DNA of 64,000 bases from Mesostigma viride (taxonomy: Eukaryota > Streptophyta > Mesostigmatophyceae > Mesostigmatales > Mesostigmataceae), in the NCBI GenBank assembly GCA_009746045.1, contig RPFO01000213.1:11811553-11875552 (forward strand), read 5' to 3'. Both the position numbers and the translations under genes were made by a program. The notes below the pieces were generated by a model, which did no database searches, was not told the origin of the DNA, and saw only the letters and a list, made by a program, of their open reading frames with translations. Each line of letters begins with the position of its first letter. Position 1 is the stretch's first letter. Shown here one piece after another: positions 20,401 through 32,400 of this stretch.

Positions 20401-23400
20401 GCCATATAGTACTGTACCAGTCAAATGCTCCGCGTCATGTAGCTCTGTACCAGTGGGTAAATCCTGTGGGCTGCTGTGAAATATTGAGAACCTGTGTCAC
20501 ATCTGCGCAAAGGTTCACTCATGCGCAACGTGAGTTGCTCAAAAGCTGCTAAACCAAGCTGAAGTTGGTGCTTTTTTGCAAAGCAACACACAAGGCTGGC
20601 TGGCTGGCTGACGATGGCCATGGGAAGACAGCACGGGTGGGTATGGCCACGGCATCAGATTATGACATTACCTCTGCAACCAGCTTTTGATCATTCGGCA
20701 GCTTGGTGCGGAGTAGGGTGGACCCTGCACGAGCGAAAAGGCCAGGGTTAAGCGCCCCAGGGGCAAGCAGGCTTGAAAAAATATCAGGCAGGTGGGGACT
20801 GGATAGATTGTTTTGTGACCTCTGCTGCCAAGCAGGGCATGTACGTACAGATTACAGAAGCAAGTTAGAATCAAAAGAGCACAAGCACACCGTTCACCAA
20901 CGCAGGCAGCCTCATGGACGCCTGATGCCGTACAGATTTCTGGTATAAGGTGATCTTAGAAAAAGACTTGCTACGAGAGCCGCTGCAAGCTGCTGTTTAT
21001 AGCTATAACGCGAGCATGCGACAAGAGCTCCTGCATGCAACTGTAGTGTAGCTGTAACGCGAGCATGCGACAAGAGCCCCTGCATGCAACTGTAGTGTAG
21101 CTGTAACGCGAGCATGCGACAAGAGCCCATGCATGCAACTGTAGTGTAGCTGTACCGCGAGCATGCCACAAGAGCCCATGCATGCAACTGTTTATAGCTG
21201 TACCGCGAGCATGCGACAAGAGCTCCTGCATGCAACTGTAGTGTAGCTGTAACGCGAGCATGCAACAAGAGCTCCTGCATGCAACTGTAGGGTAGCTGTA
21301 ACGCGAGCATGCGACAAGAGCTCCTGCATGCAACTGTAGTGTAGCTGTACCGCGAGCATGCCACAAGAGCTCCTGCATGCAACTGTAGTGTAGCTGTAAC
21401 GCGAGCATGCGACAAGAGCTCCTGCATGCAACTGTTTATAGCTGTACCGCGAGCATGCCACAAGAGCTCCTGCATGCAACTGTAGTGTAGCTGTAACGCG
21501 AGCATGCCACAAGAGCCCCTGCATGCAACTGTAGTGTAGCTGTAACGCGAGCATGCCACAAGAGCCCCTGCATGCAACTGTAGTGTAGCTGTACCGCGAG
21601 CATGCCACAAGAGCTCCTGCATGCAACTGTAGTGTAGCTGTAACGCGAGCATGCGACAAGAGCTCCTGCATGCAACTGTAGTGTAGCTGTAACGCGAGCA
21701 TGCGACAAGAGCCCCTGCATGCAACTGTAGTGTAGCTGTAACGCGAGCATGCTGCAAGAGCTCCTGCATGCAACTGTAGGGTAGCTGTAACGCGAGCATG
21801 CGACAAGAGCCCTGCATGCAACTGTAGTGTAGCTGTAACGCGAGCATGCCACAAGAGCTCCTGCATGCAACTGTAGTGTAGCTGTAACGCGAGCATGCTG
21901 CAAGAGCGGCTACTACGAAAGCAGCATGGCTAAGAGAGGCCCACCATTAATCAACGTAGGCAGCCCCACGAGGGGCAACTGGCCGTACCGATTTGTTGAC
22001 CACTAAGCAATAATAAGCAATAATACAAGATACGCACGCTGCCATCAAAAGAGACCCACCGTTCACCAATGTGGGCAGCCCCACGAGCACCGGGCTCGCT
22101 CCCTCCTGCACCGACGCGTTGAAGCGCAGCCAGCAGTCGCGGCCGATGTCGAACGTAGGGATCACGTAGCGTGTGCCGTTGAGGGACGCGGGCGCCAGTA
22201 TCGTGCGCGGGTAGGAAGACCTGTTGATGAGGAAGACGGCCTTGGCGCCCGCGAGCTGGGTCACGCGAGTTGCCTGTCACGTGGGTGGGCCACGTGGGGG
22301 GACGCCAGCATTGCCGAGGGAGAAGAAAAATTGGCACGAGCGCGCGGTGTCACGCAAGTGATCTGGAGCAAATGCAAGCGTTGCAGAACGGAAGCGTTGA
22401 AGAACGGAGGAAATACAATAGGATGAAAGAGAAGAATAGGAGTAAAAATTGTGAGGAGGAAAGAGAAGAATAGGAGTAAAAATTGAGAGGAGGAAAGAGA
22501 AGAATAGGAGTAAAAATTGAGAGGAGGAAAGAGAAGAATAGGAGTAAAAATTGAAAGGAGGAAAGAGAAGAATAGGAGTAAAAATTGAGAGGAGGAAAGA
22601 GAAGAATAGGAGTAAAAATTGAAAGGAGGAAAGAGAAGAATAGGAGTAAAAATTGAAAGGAGGAAAGAGAAGAATAGGAGTAAAAATTGAGAGGAGGAAA
22701 GAGAAGAATAGGAGTAAAAATTGAGAGGAGGAAAGAGAAGAATAGGAGTAAAAATTGACAGGAGGAAAGAGAAGAATAGGAGTAAAAATTGAGAGGAAAG
22801 AGAAGAATAGGAGTAAAAAGTGAGAGGAAAGAGAAGAATAGGAGTAAAAATTGAAAGGAGGAAAGAGAAGAATAGGAGTAAAAATTGAAAGGAGGAAAGG
22901 GAGGAAAAGGAGGAAACATTGAAAGGAGGACAAGGAGGACAAGGAGGACAAGGAGGGCAAGGAGGACAAGGAGGACAAGGAGGACAAGGAGGACAAGGAG
23001 GGCAAGGAGGGCAAGGAGGACAAGGAGGACAAGGAGGACAAGGAGAACAAGGAGGACAAGGAGGGCAAGGAGGGCAAGGAGGACGAGGAGGACAAGGAGG
23101 ACAAGGAGGACAAGGAGGACAAGGAGGACAAGGAGGACAAGGAGGACAAGGAGGACAAGGAGGACAAGGAGGACAAGGAGGACAAGGAGGACAAGGAGGA
23201 CAAGGAGGACAAGGAGGACAAGGAGGACAAGGAGGACAAGGAGGACAAGGAGGACAAGGAGGGCAAGGAGGACAAGGAGGAAGAGGAGGAAAAGGAGGAA
23301 AGCGAAGAATAGCAGGAAACATCGAAAGGAGGCAAGAGAAGGGAGGAAAGAAGAACATGAGGAGAGATTGAAGAAGGAAAGAGAGCAACAGCGGAAATAT

Positions 23401-26400
23401 TAAAAGCAGGCAAGGGAACAAGCAACTAGGACAAGTGACGTGGTAGAGATGCAGGTTGAGTGGGGAAGACAATGAACACGAAATGGAAGCGGTGGACATG
23501 CGTGCGGCGTCACTCGCCCAAACAGAAGCAGGCGAAATTCCGCTGGCTCAATTGACGCAGTGCCAACCCTCGATGTCTACACAAGGGTCAGAATGTACAT
23601 ACTGCTAGTACATAATACAAGTACCACGCGCCAGAAAAAACAAATACCCCACGCCCACCTGCTCGTCCGAGTGAAAGCACGGGAAATCCAGCTCGTCGAA
23701 AAACGCAACTGCCCCTGCGAGCTGCGCCGCGTTCGCAAACGTCGCCGCCAGCACCACCGCCTTGTCAGCGTCATCGTTGGCCTGGTCGTTCACGTTCAGG
23801 TGCGCCGACGTGAGGCAGCGGGAGCATGTGAGCGAGGACCCGCAGATCACCGACGGCCGTGCGCGCACGCCCTTTGGCTGCAGGCCTTGAGGCACGTTGG
23901 GGTCACCCAGAACCGTCCCGTGGAAGGTCCAAGGGTTATACTGAGCTTGTCCGGCATCACACTCGATATGGGTGAGGCCGTAACCGGTCGTCGGGCTGAC
24001 CATCCAGATATCGATCGTGGCGGTTCCCAGCTCCATCGTTGCTGAAGCGGTGCAGGGGCAAGGGGATGCCAAGAAGATGCCAAGAAGATGCCAAGAAGAT
24101 GCCAAGAAGATGCCAAGAAGATGCCAAGAAGATGCAAATAAAATAGTAGCAGAGGTGCGCTTTATCACAGTGAAAGTTGGTTTATAGTGCAGGTAAGCCC
24201 GCGCTTTGAACGTGGCTGTGTGTAACGGTGTGGTGCAGGAAGGGGAGCGTTGGCGAAGGTTTAGGGATTGCCTGGAGTGCTTGCAGCCGCTTGGAGCTCG
24301 AGCGTCGTTCTGGGAACCGATGCAGGAGAGCCCGCGTTATAAGGATACGTACGTGACAATAGGTAATACAGACATGTATGTGACAACAGTTACTTTGGCA
24401 TGCTGGGATGCACCCCACTCAGGATACACCCCCGAATTGTGAAGGAAACCATGAACGGTGGAAAGGAAACTGACGTGAGGACAAGGACAAAAGTGTGAAT
24501 GAACGCGACCTCTTCGGGAAGAAATGGGGAAGGAGAAAGCGCAGGGAGAGAAAGCCGTCCTAGAAAAGGACTTGACCCTGGAGCAGCTCCTCAAGTTAGG
24601 CTCCAGGGCGGGGCAGGGCTCCCTGACAGATTACGCATGTGCGTAGCATGATAGTAGTACATGAAAGAGGCGGATCCACTGTTGTACAGCGTTGCCCCGC
24701 AGCGAGCCTTAATTGTGCGCTCGTCCATGGCACAGCAATGACAGCATATGCTAAGTTGGATGGCGAATCCGAGCTGCTGCTTTCTGGGGAGTATGGTGAG
24801 CGGCGGCTTGATAGAAAAGAGGCTTAGCCCAGGCAATCTGTTCTTGCGAGAGATGAGGTATAGTGGCAACCATTAACTGCACCTAATTGACAACTAGTTG
24901 CATCAAACATTACAAATATGGAACTGCAAAGATATGGCGGTATGTAACTTACGTGCCGCAAAGAATGGCGGGCCGGTGCCTGAATGAGAGGCCGTGTGGA
25001 ATCCCGAACGATTCGCCGCGCCGAGATGCATCGAGCACAGGTTGGAGCGGGTGGGCACAAAATAAAGCACACCACAGCATGGGCAGCATGCCAGTCGGGG
25101 ACCAGGGCGCAGATAGCATGTACAAACAAAGAGCATTGATGACATGCGAGGGACGAGACCAAGGCGAAAAAGCGCCAAGTGGGACAAAAGCTGCCTCACA
25201 TGGTGAGACTAGGAGAGAACCAAATGTAGATGACGCACGCGTGTCTGTGTCATCGGTGCATGCCCCAAGCACTCGATCCAGGGAACACGAACAAACAGCA
25301 GAATAAGCACAGTAGCATTACTAAGCTAGTATATATATAAATATAATACTAAGCTAGGGGTCTTAAATAGATTGCTAGACACTGCATGCGCTACACGCCA
25401 CCCTGAAATAGAAGAGGAAGATTGTTACAGGCATGCCCATGCGAAATCTCCACTGGCACTCGCGCCCTTGTCATTTACAATATCTCCGCAGGCGCCGCAG
25501 ACTTACGTTGATGTAAGCAGAGGAAGGGTCTCAGGCTTGCCCACGCAACAACGGCATCTCCACTCACATCCATGTCCAAGGTATCATCGAAGACAAGCAC
25601 TAGGTATTATCCAAGACAAGCACTCACGTCCTTGTAATGCTGGCAGCTGCAGGCGCAGCGCCCCCTCGGGCGGCGCGCCGTCCAGCAGCTCCTGGATGGT
25701 CGTCGAGTGCATGTTGAGCACCCAGAAGTAGGGAATGTGGAGCTCGGCTGTGCGCAGTGGCAAGAATGGGACAGAAAGGGCAAGAATGGCACAGATAGGA
25801 TGCAGAGGAGTACCATAAGAGGGAGCATGTATGTTAAGCACCCAGGAGTAAGGGATGTGGAGCTCGCCTGTACGGCACAGTTCACACTTGTGTTCCACAA
25901 GCAGAGATATGTGAGCGCGATAGAGTTAAGTAACGCGAAACGAATTACTTTTGCAACTTGCGCAAGTTGCCAAAAGTCATGCGTTTCGCATTACTTTACT
26001 AAAATTGGGCCGCGTGTGGAATTCCGGCACTCCGCACTCCATATCCTAGGCCAACTCCCGACTTGGCCAACCCAGGCTTCCGCCGTAATGATTTCCAACT
26101 AGGCCAAACCAGGCCTCCGCAGTAAATATTCCCGACTAGGTGGTGGAACCGGCCCGCCACAGATACTTCCGTGCCTCCAAGAGGAATTGAACCCGGTACC
26201 CCAGGAGCGTATGCCAATCTTAGTAAAGTAATGCGAAACGCATTACTTTTGCAACTTGCGCAAGTTGCAAAAGTAATGCGTTTTGCATACTTAACTAAGG
26301 CAAGTTGCAAAAGTAATGCGTTTCGCATTACTTAACTAAGATTGGCATACGCCCCTGGGGTACCGGGTTCGGTTCCTCTTGGAGGCACGGAAGTATTTGT

Positions 26401-29400
26401 GGCGGGTAGGTCCGGGAGGCTGATTCGAGATATTTGTGGATTTCTATGTGCGGCATAGGCCGGGTAGGGCGAGTCAAAATAACGATTACGGCGCGAGGCT
26501 GGATTAAGCCGGGTCGTTAATGGTCACCTCGGTAACGAGCGGTGCGTGCGGAATGCCGGAATTTCCCCACGCAGCCCAATTTTAGTCAAGTAATGCGAAA
26601 CGCGTTACTTTTGCAACTTTCGCAAGTTGCAAAAAGAAATGCGTTTCGCATTACTTAACTAATAGGAGCGCAAGGTGAGCACAATAGGAGTACAATAGGA
26701 GCGCAATAAGAGCACAATAGGGGCACAATAGGAGCAGAACAGGAGCACAATAGGAGCACAACAGGAGTGCAGAGGGAGCACAATAGGAGCACAACAGGAG
26801 TGCAGTGGGAGCACAATAGGAGCACAACAGGAGTGCAGAGGGAGCACAATAGGAGCGCAATAGGAGCACGATATGAGCGCAATATGGGGACAATGTGAGG
26901 ATAATATGAGCGCTATATGAGCATAGATAAGAAATGATGTGTGATATCAAGGAGGAACTGTTCAGGAACCCAGGAGTAAGGAATCTGCACCTCAGCTGCA
27001 GGCAATGCCACGGCTGCATTTGACCAACAAATAATGAGGCCCAGTAGTTAATGGTGACACGTACTATATAACAAGATAGGATATAATGACCCCAAAACGG
27101 GAACGAACAAAAACGATTCCGCCGGACAAAAAACCTACATAATGTGGACAACCATCCTGCAGCCAGTCGGTAAGTTGGAAGCTAACACATGCATCAATGA
27201 AAAGCACGTGATGATTATTAAACGCATGCCAGAGCAGTGAGGAAAGGCACAAGGAAGCGATTGCCCCTTGTAGAGAGCCACATGCACCCTTGATCACCAG
27301 TCCACACAGGGTACAGGTATGACACTGCTTCTGCTGCCTTTGGGTGTTCGAATGCCTGAAGACAAAAAGTTCTCTGCCGTGACCGTGGGTTCATACGTTT
27401 CTCTTCTTCTGTTTGTTTTCTTCTTCTGAAATTCGCGTGAGATCCGCACCAGAGGTCCATCGCATCACTAACGTTTGAACCCTGATGGCAGCTCCGCTGC
27501 AATATCAAAACAAAAATGCTGTGAATAATGACCTTACTTGCGAGCACGAGCGATGATCCATTTCATCGCAAACGTAAAATTCTTCATGAATCTAGTCTGA
27601 GATCATTGAAGGAAGAAAGCTTACTTTTTGGAAGGAAAAAAGCTCACCTGCTATAACGACCGGGCCAGCGATCCTGCCTGTGTCGTCGTTGGGGCGCCCG
27701 TACACCACCGCCAACGCCCCCGCGCTCTGCAAAATGCATGTCGTCCCAGGCAGCAGGCACAAGGGTTGGCACATCACTCACGTACTAGCCAAATTCTCAC
27801 ATCCCCTAACACGCACAAGCCAACGCAGTGAGTAATGATCAGGTCCCCTAGCAGGCCCCAAGCTGACCGCAAAGTGACCGCAAAATGACCACAAAGTGAC
27901 AGCAAAGTGACCGCCAAGAAACCATGGGAACAAATGATCGAACGAATGAAGAAACCATGGCAAGACAAGGACGCCAGCATACCTGCCCCCGCAAGAAGTT
28001 TAGTACAGCTGTACTTGCATATGACACTTGCAAAGATCATATGATACTTGCCCTACTGCTTCGCAACGCAAATCCAATTATACTTTTCTAGCCCTGCCTC
28101 GCATGTACGCGCCAATCTAGTCATATGGACGGGAAATGGGGCTGTGAAATGACGCACGCATGCCAGCACACTATCTGGCCCTGCAAGAGAGATGTACCCT
28201 CAATGCTGCTGGGCATGCAAATCCAGATTATGAGGTGGTGGAATGAAGCACGTGCGCAAGCATACCTGCCCCAACAGCGCCTCGCTGAAGTACTGCGGGT
28301 AGCATAAGGAAGCCGTCTCGTCAGGAACAAACACGATCTTGCCGTCCTGATATACATGGGTGGGGTGGCGCACAAGAGCAACACGCCCAACCACGCATCG
28401 TCTCATCAGGAACAAACACGATCTTGCCGCCCTGATATACATGGGTGGGGTGGCGCACAAGAGCAACACGCCCAACTACGCATCGTCTCGTCAGGAACAA
28501 ACACGATCTTGCCGCCTGGAGATACTTGTACGTGGGATGACAACCAAAAGCGTGTAGTTGTGGTAATGGGGCGATGAAAGATAGAAGTAAAGAAGTAGTA
28601 ATAAGGCATACAAGATCGGGGGCTCCGCCCCCGAACCCCCGCTACTTGGCAGATTCTGTGCCTCAACGGCTTTTTGTGCCTCAACGGCGAGTACCAGCAC
28701 AGCCGTACGCTCCCGCTTACACAGCCCGCCCACTAGCAAGACAGCCGAACCTGTACGGCCGGCCACAGCCTGTGATTCCATGGATTACACCACGATTCCA
28801 TGCAAACTCATGGTGCCGGACGGTTTGCTGGCCTATTTTGGGAAGCCGGTGGCTGAACCGAACCACAACTAAACCTGGTATGTCAGCACGTCAGATCCGT
28901 CCGTCAGATTCCTCACTTTTTGCCAGCAACCGCCAAATACCTCTTGAATCGGTCCTCTCCTCGCCGTTTTCCTCGCCAATTTCCCTCGTCCGGCCCAAAC
29001 GCCTAGGCCAATTTCAAGCTGAACTTGGCACGCATCGTTGTCGATAGCTACGGAGCTTAGAAACTCGGAGTTCTGGACCGTTACGCGCAGGTAACGGCCG
29101 TTTTAGTCTGTTTTACTGACTACTACTGTCGTCACGGGGTATTTGTTTGGTTCCCTGGCTAGAAGAGTTTGGGCGCCAGACGTTACGCGGTGACAGGCCG
29201 CTAGAAAGCCTACGGATGGGATCTGCGTAAAGATTTCGCTGAAACAAATTTGGCGTTCGGATTTTTGCGCTACTAGGGTACGGACAACGTTCGCCGGAAG
29301 AGTTTGCGGAACAATTGGCGGACCATAAAAGTAGTATAAAGGGCAATAAGATAAATTTTTCTAAGTAATAAGCAGCCTGCAGACCCAGCGGACAATGAGA

Positions 29401-32400
29401 TAATTGGGCCGCAAGTACGCCATCTATAAGTTTGTATGAAGCACTTGTTTGTGGGAAACTTGCACCCTTTTCTCTTAACGCGGCAAACTCTTAAGAGCCG
29501 TGCGGTTTATGAAAGAAAAGCGAAGATTCGGGGTTACAGGCGCCACCGCATACTGGCCAGTAGAAAGGAAAGAAAGGTCTCTGTGTGTTTGGGCGGGGGG
29601 AAGGGGGAAGCTGTGCATGCGATTACCTAATGCACGGCATAAATTCTAAATAGCAGACACTGTGCATATAAGAAACAAAGGAGTAGCAAAAGCTAAGCAT
29701 AAAAGAACCTGAGCATGGAAGGCAGTGGCTGGAGCATGCGATGAGCCCCCAGCCATGTCCCCATGCTGCGAGCCATCAGCCCCTGACTACCTTCCACCCA
29801 TACAACATTCTGCCGCAGTTGAAAAAAAGAATTATCTCCCGTTTCATTTCCCCTTTGCGGCCTCTACGGGGGAGCATGCCTGTGCCATCATCGTCGCCGC
29901 ACACTGGGACCCACAGGACATGGCTGAAACACCGCGCAACCAGTATATACTTGGCCTAAGTATATATTCAGTGGTATATATACTGGCCCAGTAGTATACT
30001 ATTAGTCGTATATACTTTGGCCAAGAATATACTGGCTGAGTGTTAATTAGTGCGTAACGCTGTTACGTGTTAATTCATGTATATACTGGTTGCGCGGTGC
30101 TTTGGCCATTTCCTGTTGCTCCCAGTGTGCGGTGACGAGGGTGGAATAAACATGGCCCAAGCAGCGACCTGGCATCACCCCACCAGCACCGCACACACAG
30201 TCAAAGATGCATGCACCGATGCCCATCCCACCCCAGCACGCGAAAAAACTAGTTTGGTGATGCTTGGGCTCTGCAGGCAAGAACTAGGACTTGCTGCTCA
30301 TGTTGGGGAAGCCATTCATTTATGGCATCCACCACTTCGCTGAGTTGGCAAGCGCCAAGCGGTGACATGAGTTGCCAAGCGCCAAGTGGCTACATGATCT
30401 CCCAACGGAGTCATGTTATCATTTAAGCAGTGACTGTGCGAGTGCTGAGTCAGCAAGGCTGACTCAGAGACTGCCAGGATTAGCTATTTCTATCTGCTGC
30501 TGAATGGCATCACACTTTTAGCAAGCTCAGATTGCCAGAGGTAACACTAGCGTAGCCCCAGAGATCCCAACGGACGCTACGACTACAAATAGTATGGCAG
30601 CACCGCCCCACACATACAACTAACCAACGCACCTCCCAGCGCAGATACACCAACGCATCCGTGCAGCCGCCATCATGCATTGCCCACACGCGAATAGTCA
30701 TAGAAAAAGTTGCACAGGAACTTCTTAGACCAACCACCGATACCGCCCACATTCAACCTCAACGACATCACTCACGCGCCCACGTGCACAGGCTACGTCG
30801 TATGGGGTCACCGGCCAACGCACCATGTCGCCTGCGTTCATGAAGGACGCGCCCTCCCTTGCCCAGCAGGGTATGCACTTGGGGAAATATTGCGCCGAGA
30901 AATCGGTGATCTGAGGGGAGCAACTGCTCGCGAGGACGTGGGAGGGGCACAGGGCCGGGGGATACACCCATGGGGCAAGATGGGCATGATGTTATGGTTT
31001 ATGAGCGATGCGCCAATGACCAGGCAACATGAAAAAGCCGGATGATGGTTTATTAGGGATAAGCCAAGGACAAGGGGAAGCCCGAGAAGCATGGAAAGAC
31101 GAATGGGCGCGATCATAAAGAATTAGGGACAAGCCGAGGAGCGCCATCAGATCAAATAAAAGGCATCTCAAGTCAGTAGGGACGAGCCGTGGAGAACGTT
31201 CCATCATGCACGCCACCAGAAGCTAGCATGTGACTAACTCTTGGCTCTTGCTGTTCCGTGTTTGTGCACGTATGCATTGCCCTCTGCTCGAGCATCCCCA
31301 GGGAGAGAAAACAAGTGATGCCATGTAAGCGGTAAAGTGATGTCATTCAAGTGGTAAAGGGACGTCATCTGAGGCATCTAACCAACACCAGAAGACACCT
31401 CTAGCGCAGGCAAGGCAGGCAAAGCGCGCAAAATGATAGACAGGTCTACAGACTTTTAAGGGTAAAACACACACACACACACACACACAATGTCAACGCT
31501 CTTCGTGATGATGCACTGAATCAAAATGGGTTGAAACTGGTCCAAGTCGCATGGTGCTGTCTAGTACACATCAGGCACATATGCTCTACACACCATCAGC
31601 TACCATACGTGAGACAAGCACTGCAAAGTTCCTTATGCAGCTGATGTGACACTGTTGACAATGGGCCCATATGAACAGATGTTTGTTTCGACAGGGGCAA
31701 GCAAGCACCTACTTGTACTTCCATCAAGCTCAAGACAAGAGGCTATCCACCTAACCCGGCTCACATCTCTACCACCTCGGCAATGATGAAATACACAAGA
31801 GTTTGTGAATAAGGAGCAAGGCAGCTATCACCCCGCAAGCAATCTGCCCCAGCTCACATCTCCGCCAACACTGCGCGCATGACCCTACTAGGCAGCTGCA
31901 GTGGATACCACACAGGACCACACAGGACCACACAGGACCACACAGGACCACAGGACAGCTATTGCACGAGGCAGCACGGCAACACGACCGCATTGGATAT
32001 GACAGCCAACAGCCAACAGGCAACAGGCAAGAGGCAAGAGGCAAGAGGCAGGAGGCAGGAGGCAGGAGGCAGGAGGCAGGAGGCAGGAGGCAGGAGGCAG
32101 GAGGCAGGAGGCAGGAGGCAGGAGGCAGGAGGCAGGAGGCAGGAGGCAGGAGGCAGGAGGCAGGAGGCAGGAGGCAGGAGGCAGGAGGCAGGAGGCAGGA
32201 GGCAGGAGGCAGGAGGCAGGAGGCAGGAGGCAGGAGGCAGGAGGCAGGAGGCAGGAGGCAGGAGGCAGGAGGCAGGAGGCAGGAGGCAGAAGGCGGGAGG
32301 CAGGAGGCAGGAGGCAGGAGGCAGGAGGCAGGAGGCAGGAGGCAGGAGGCAGGAGGCAGGAGGCAGGAGGCAGGAGGCAGGAGGCAGGAGGCAGGAGGCA

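Noticed and set aside
20912-21903. Long minus-strand ORFs (155-311 codons) of repeated Leu/Tyr/Cys/Met sequence
   Set aside because: They are three phases of the 49-bp minisatellite; the unit length not divisible by three keeps all frames open. There is no independent coding signal.
20985-21915. Regular repeats resembling a CRISPR array
   Set aside because: The 49-bp units are contiguous, with no unique spacers, and the context is a eukaryotic intron.
22261-23499. 412-codon Pro/Cys- and Ser/Leu-repeat ORFs on the minus strand
   Set aside because: Produced by the 34-bp and 9-bp arrays; they overlap a well-phased intron of the PA-domain gene.
26183-26193. Possible tRNA gene at the GGTTCAATTCC block
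   Set aside because: Only a B-box-like sequence is seen; no cloverleaf, anticodon arm or A box in register.
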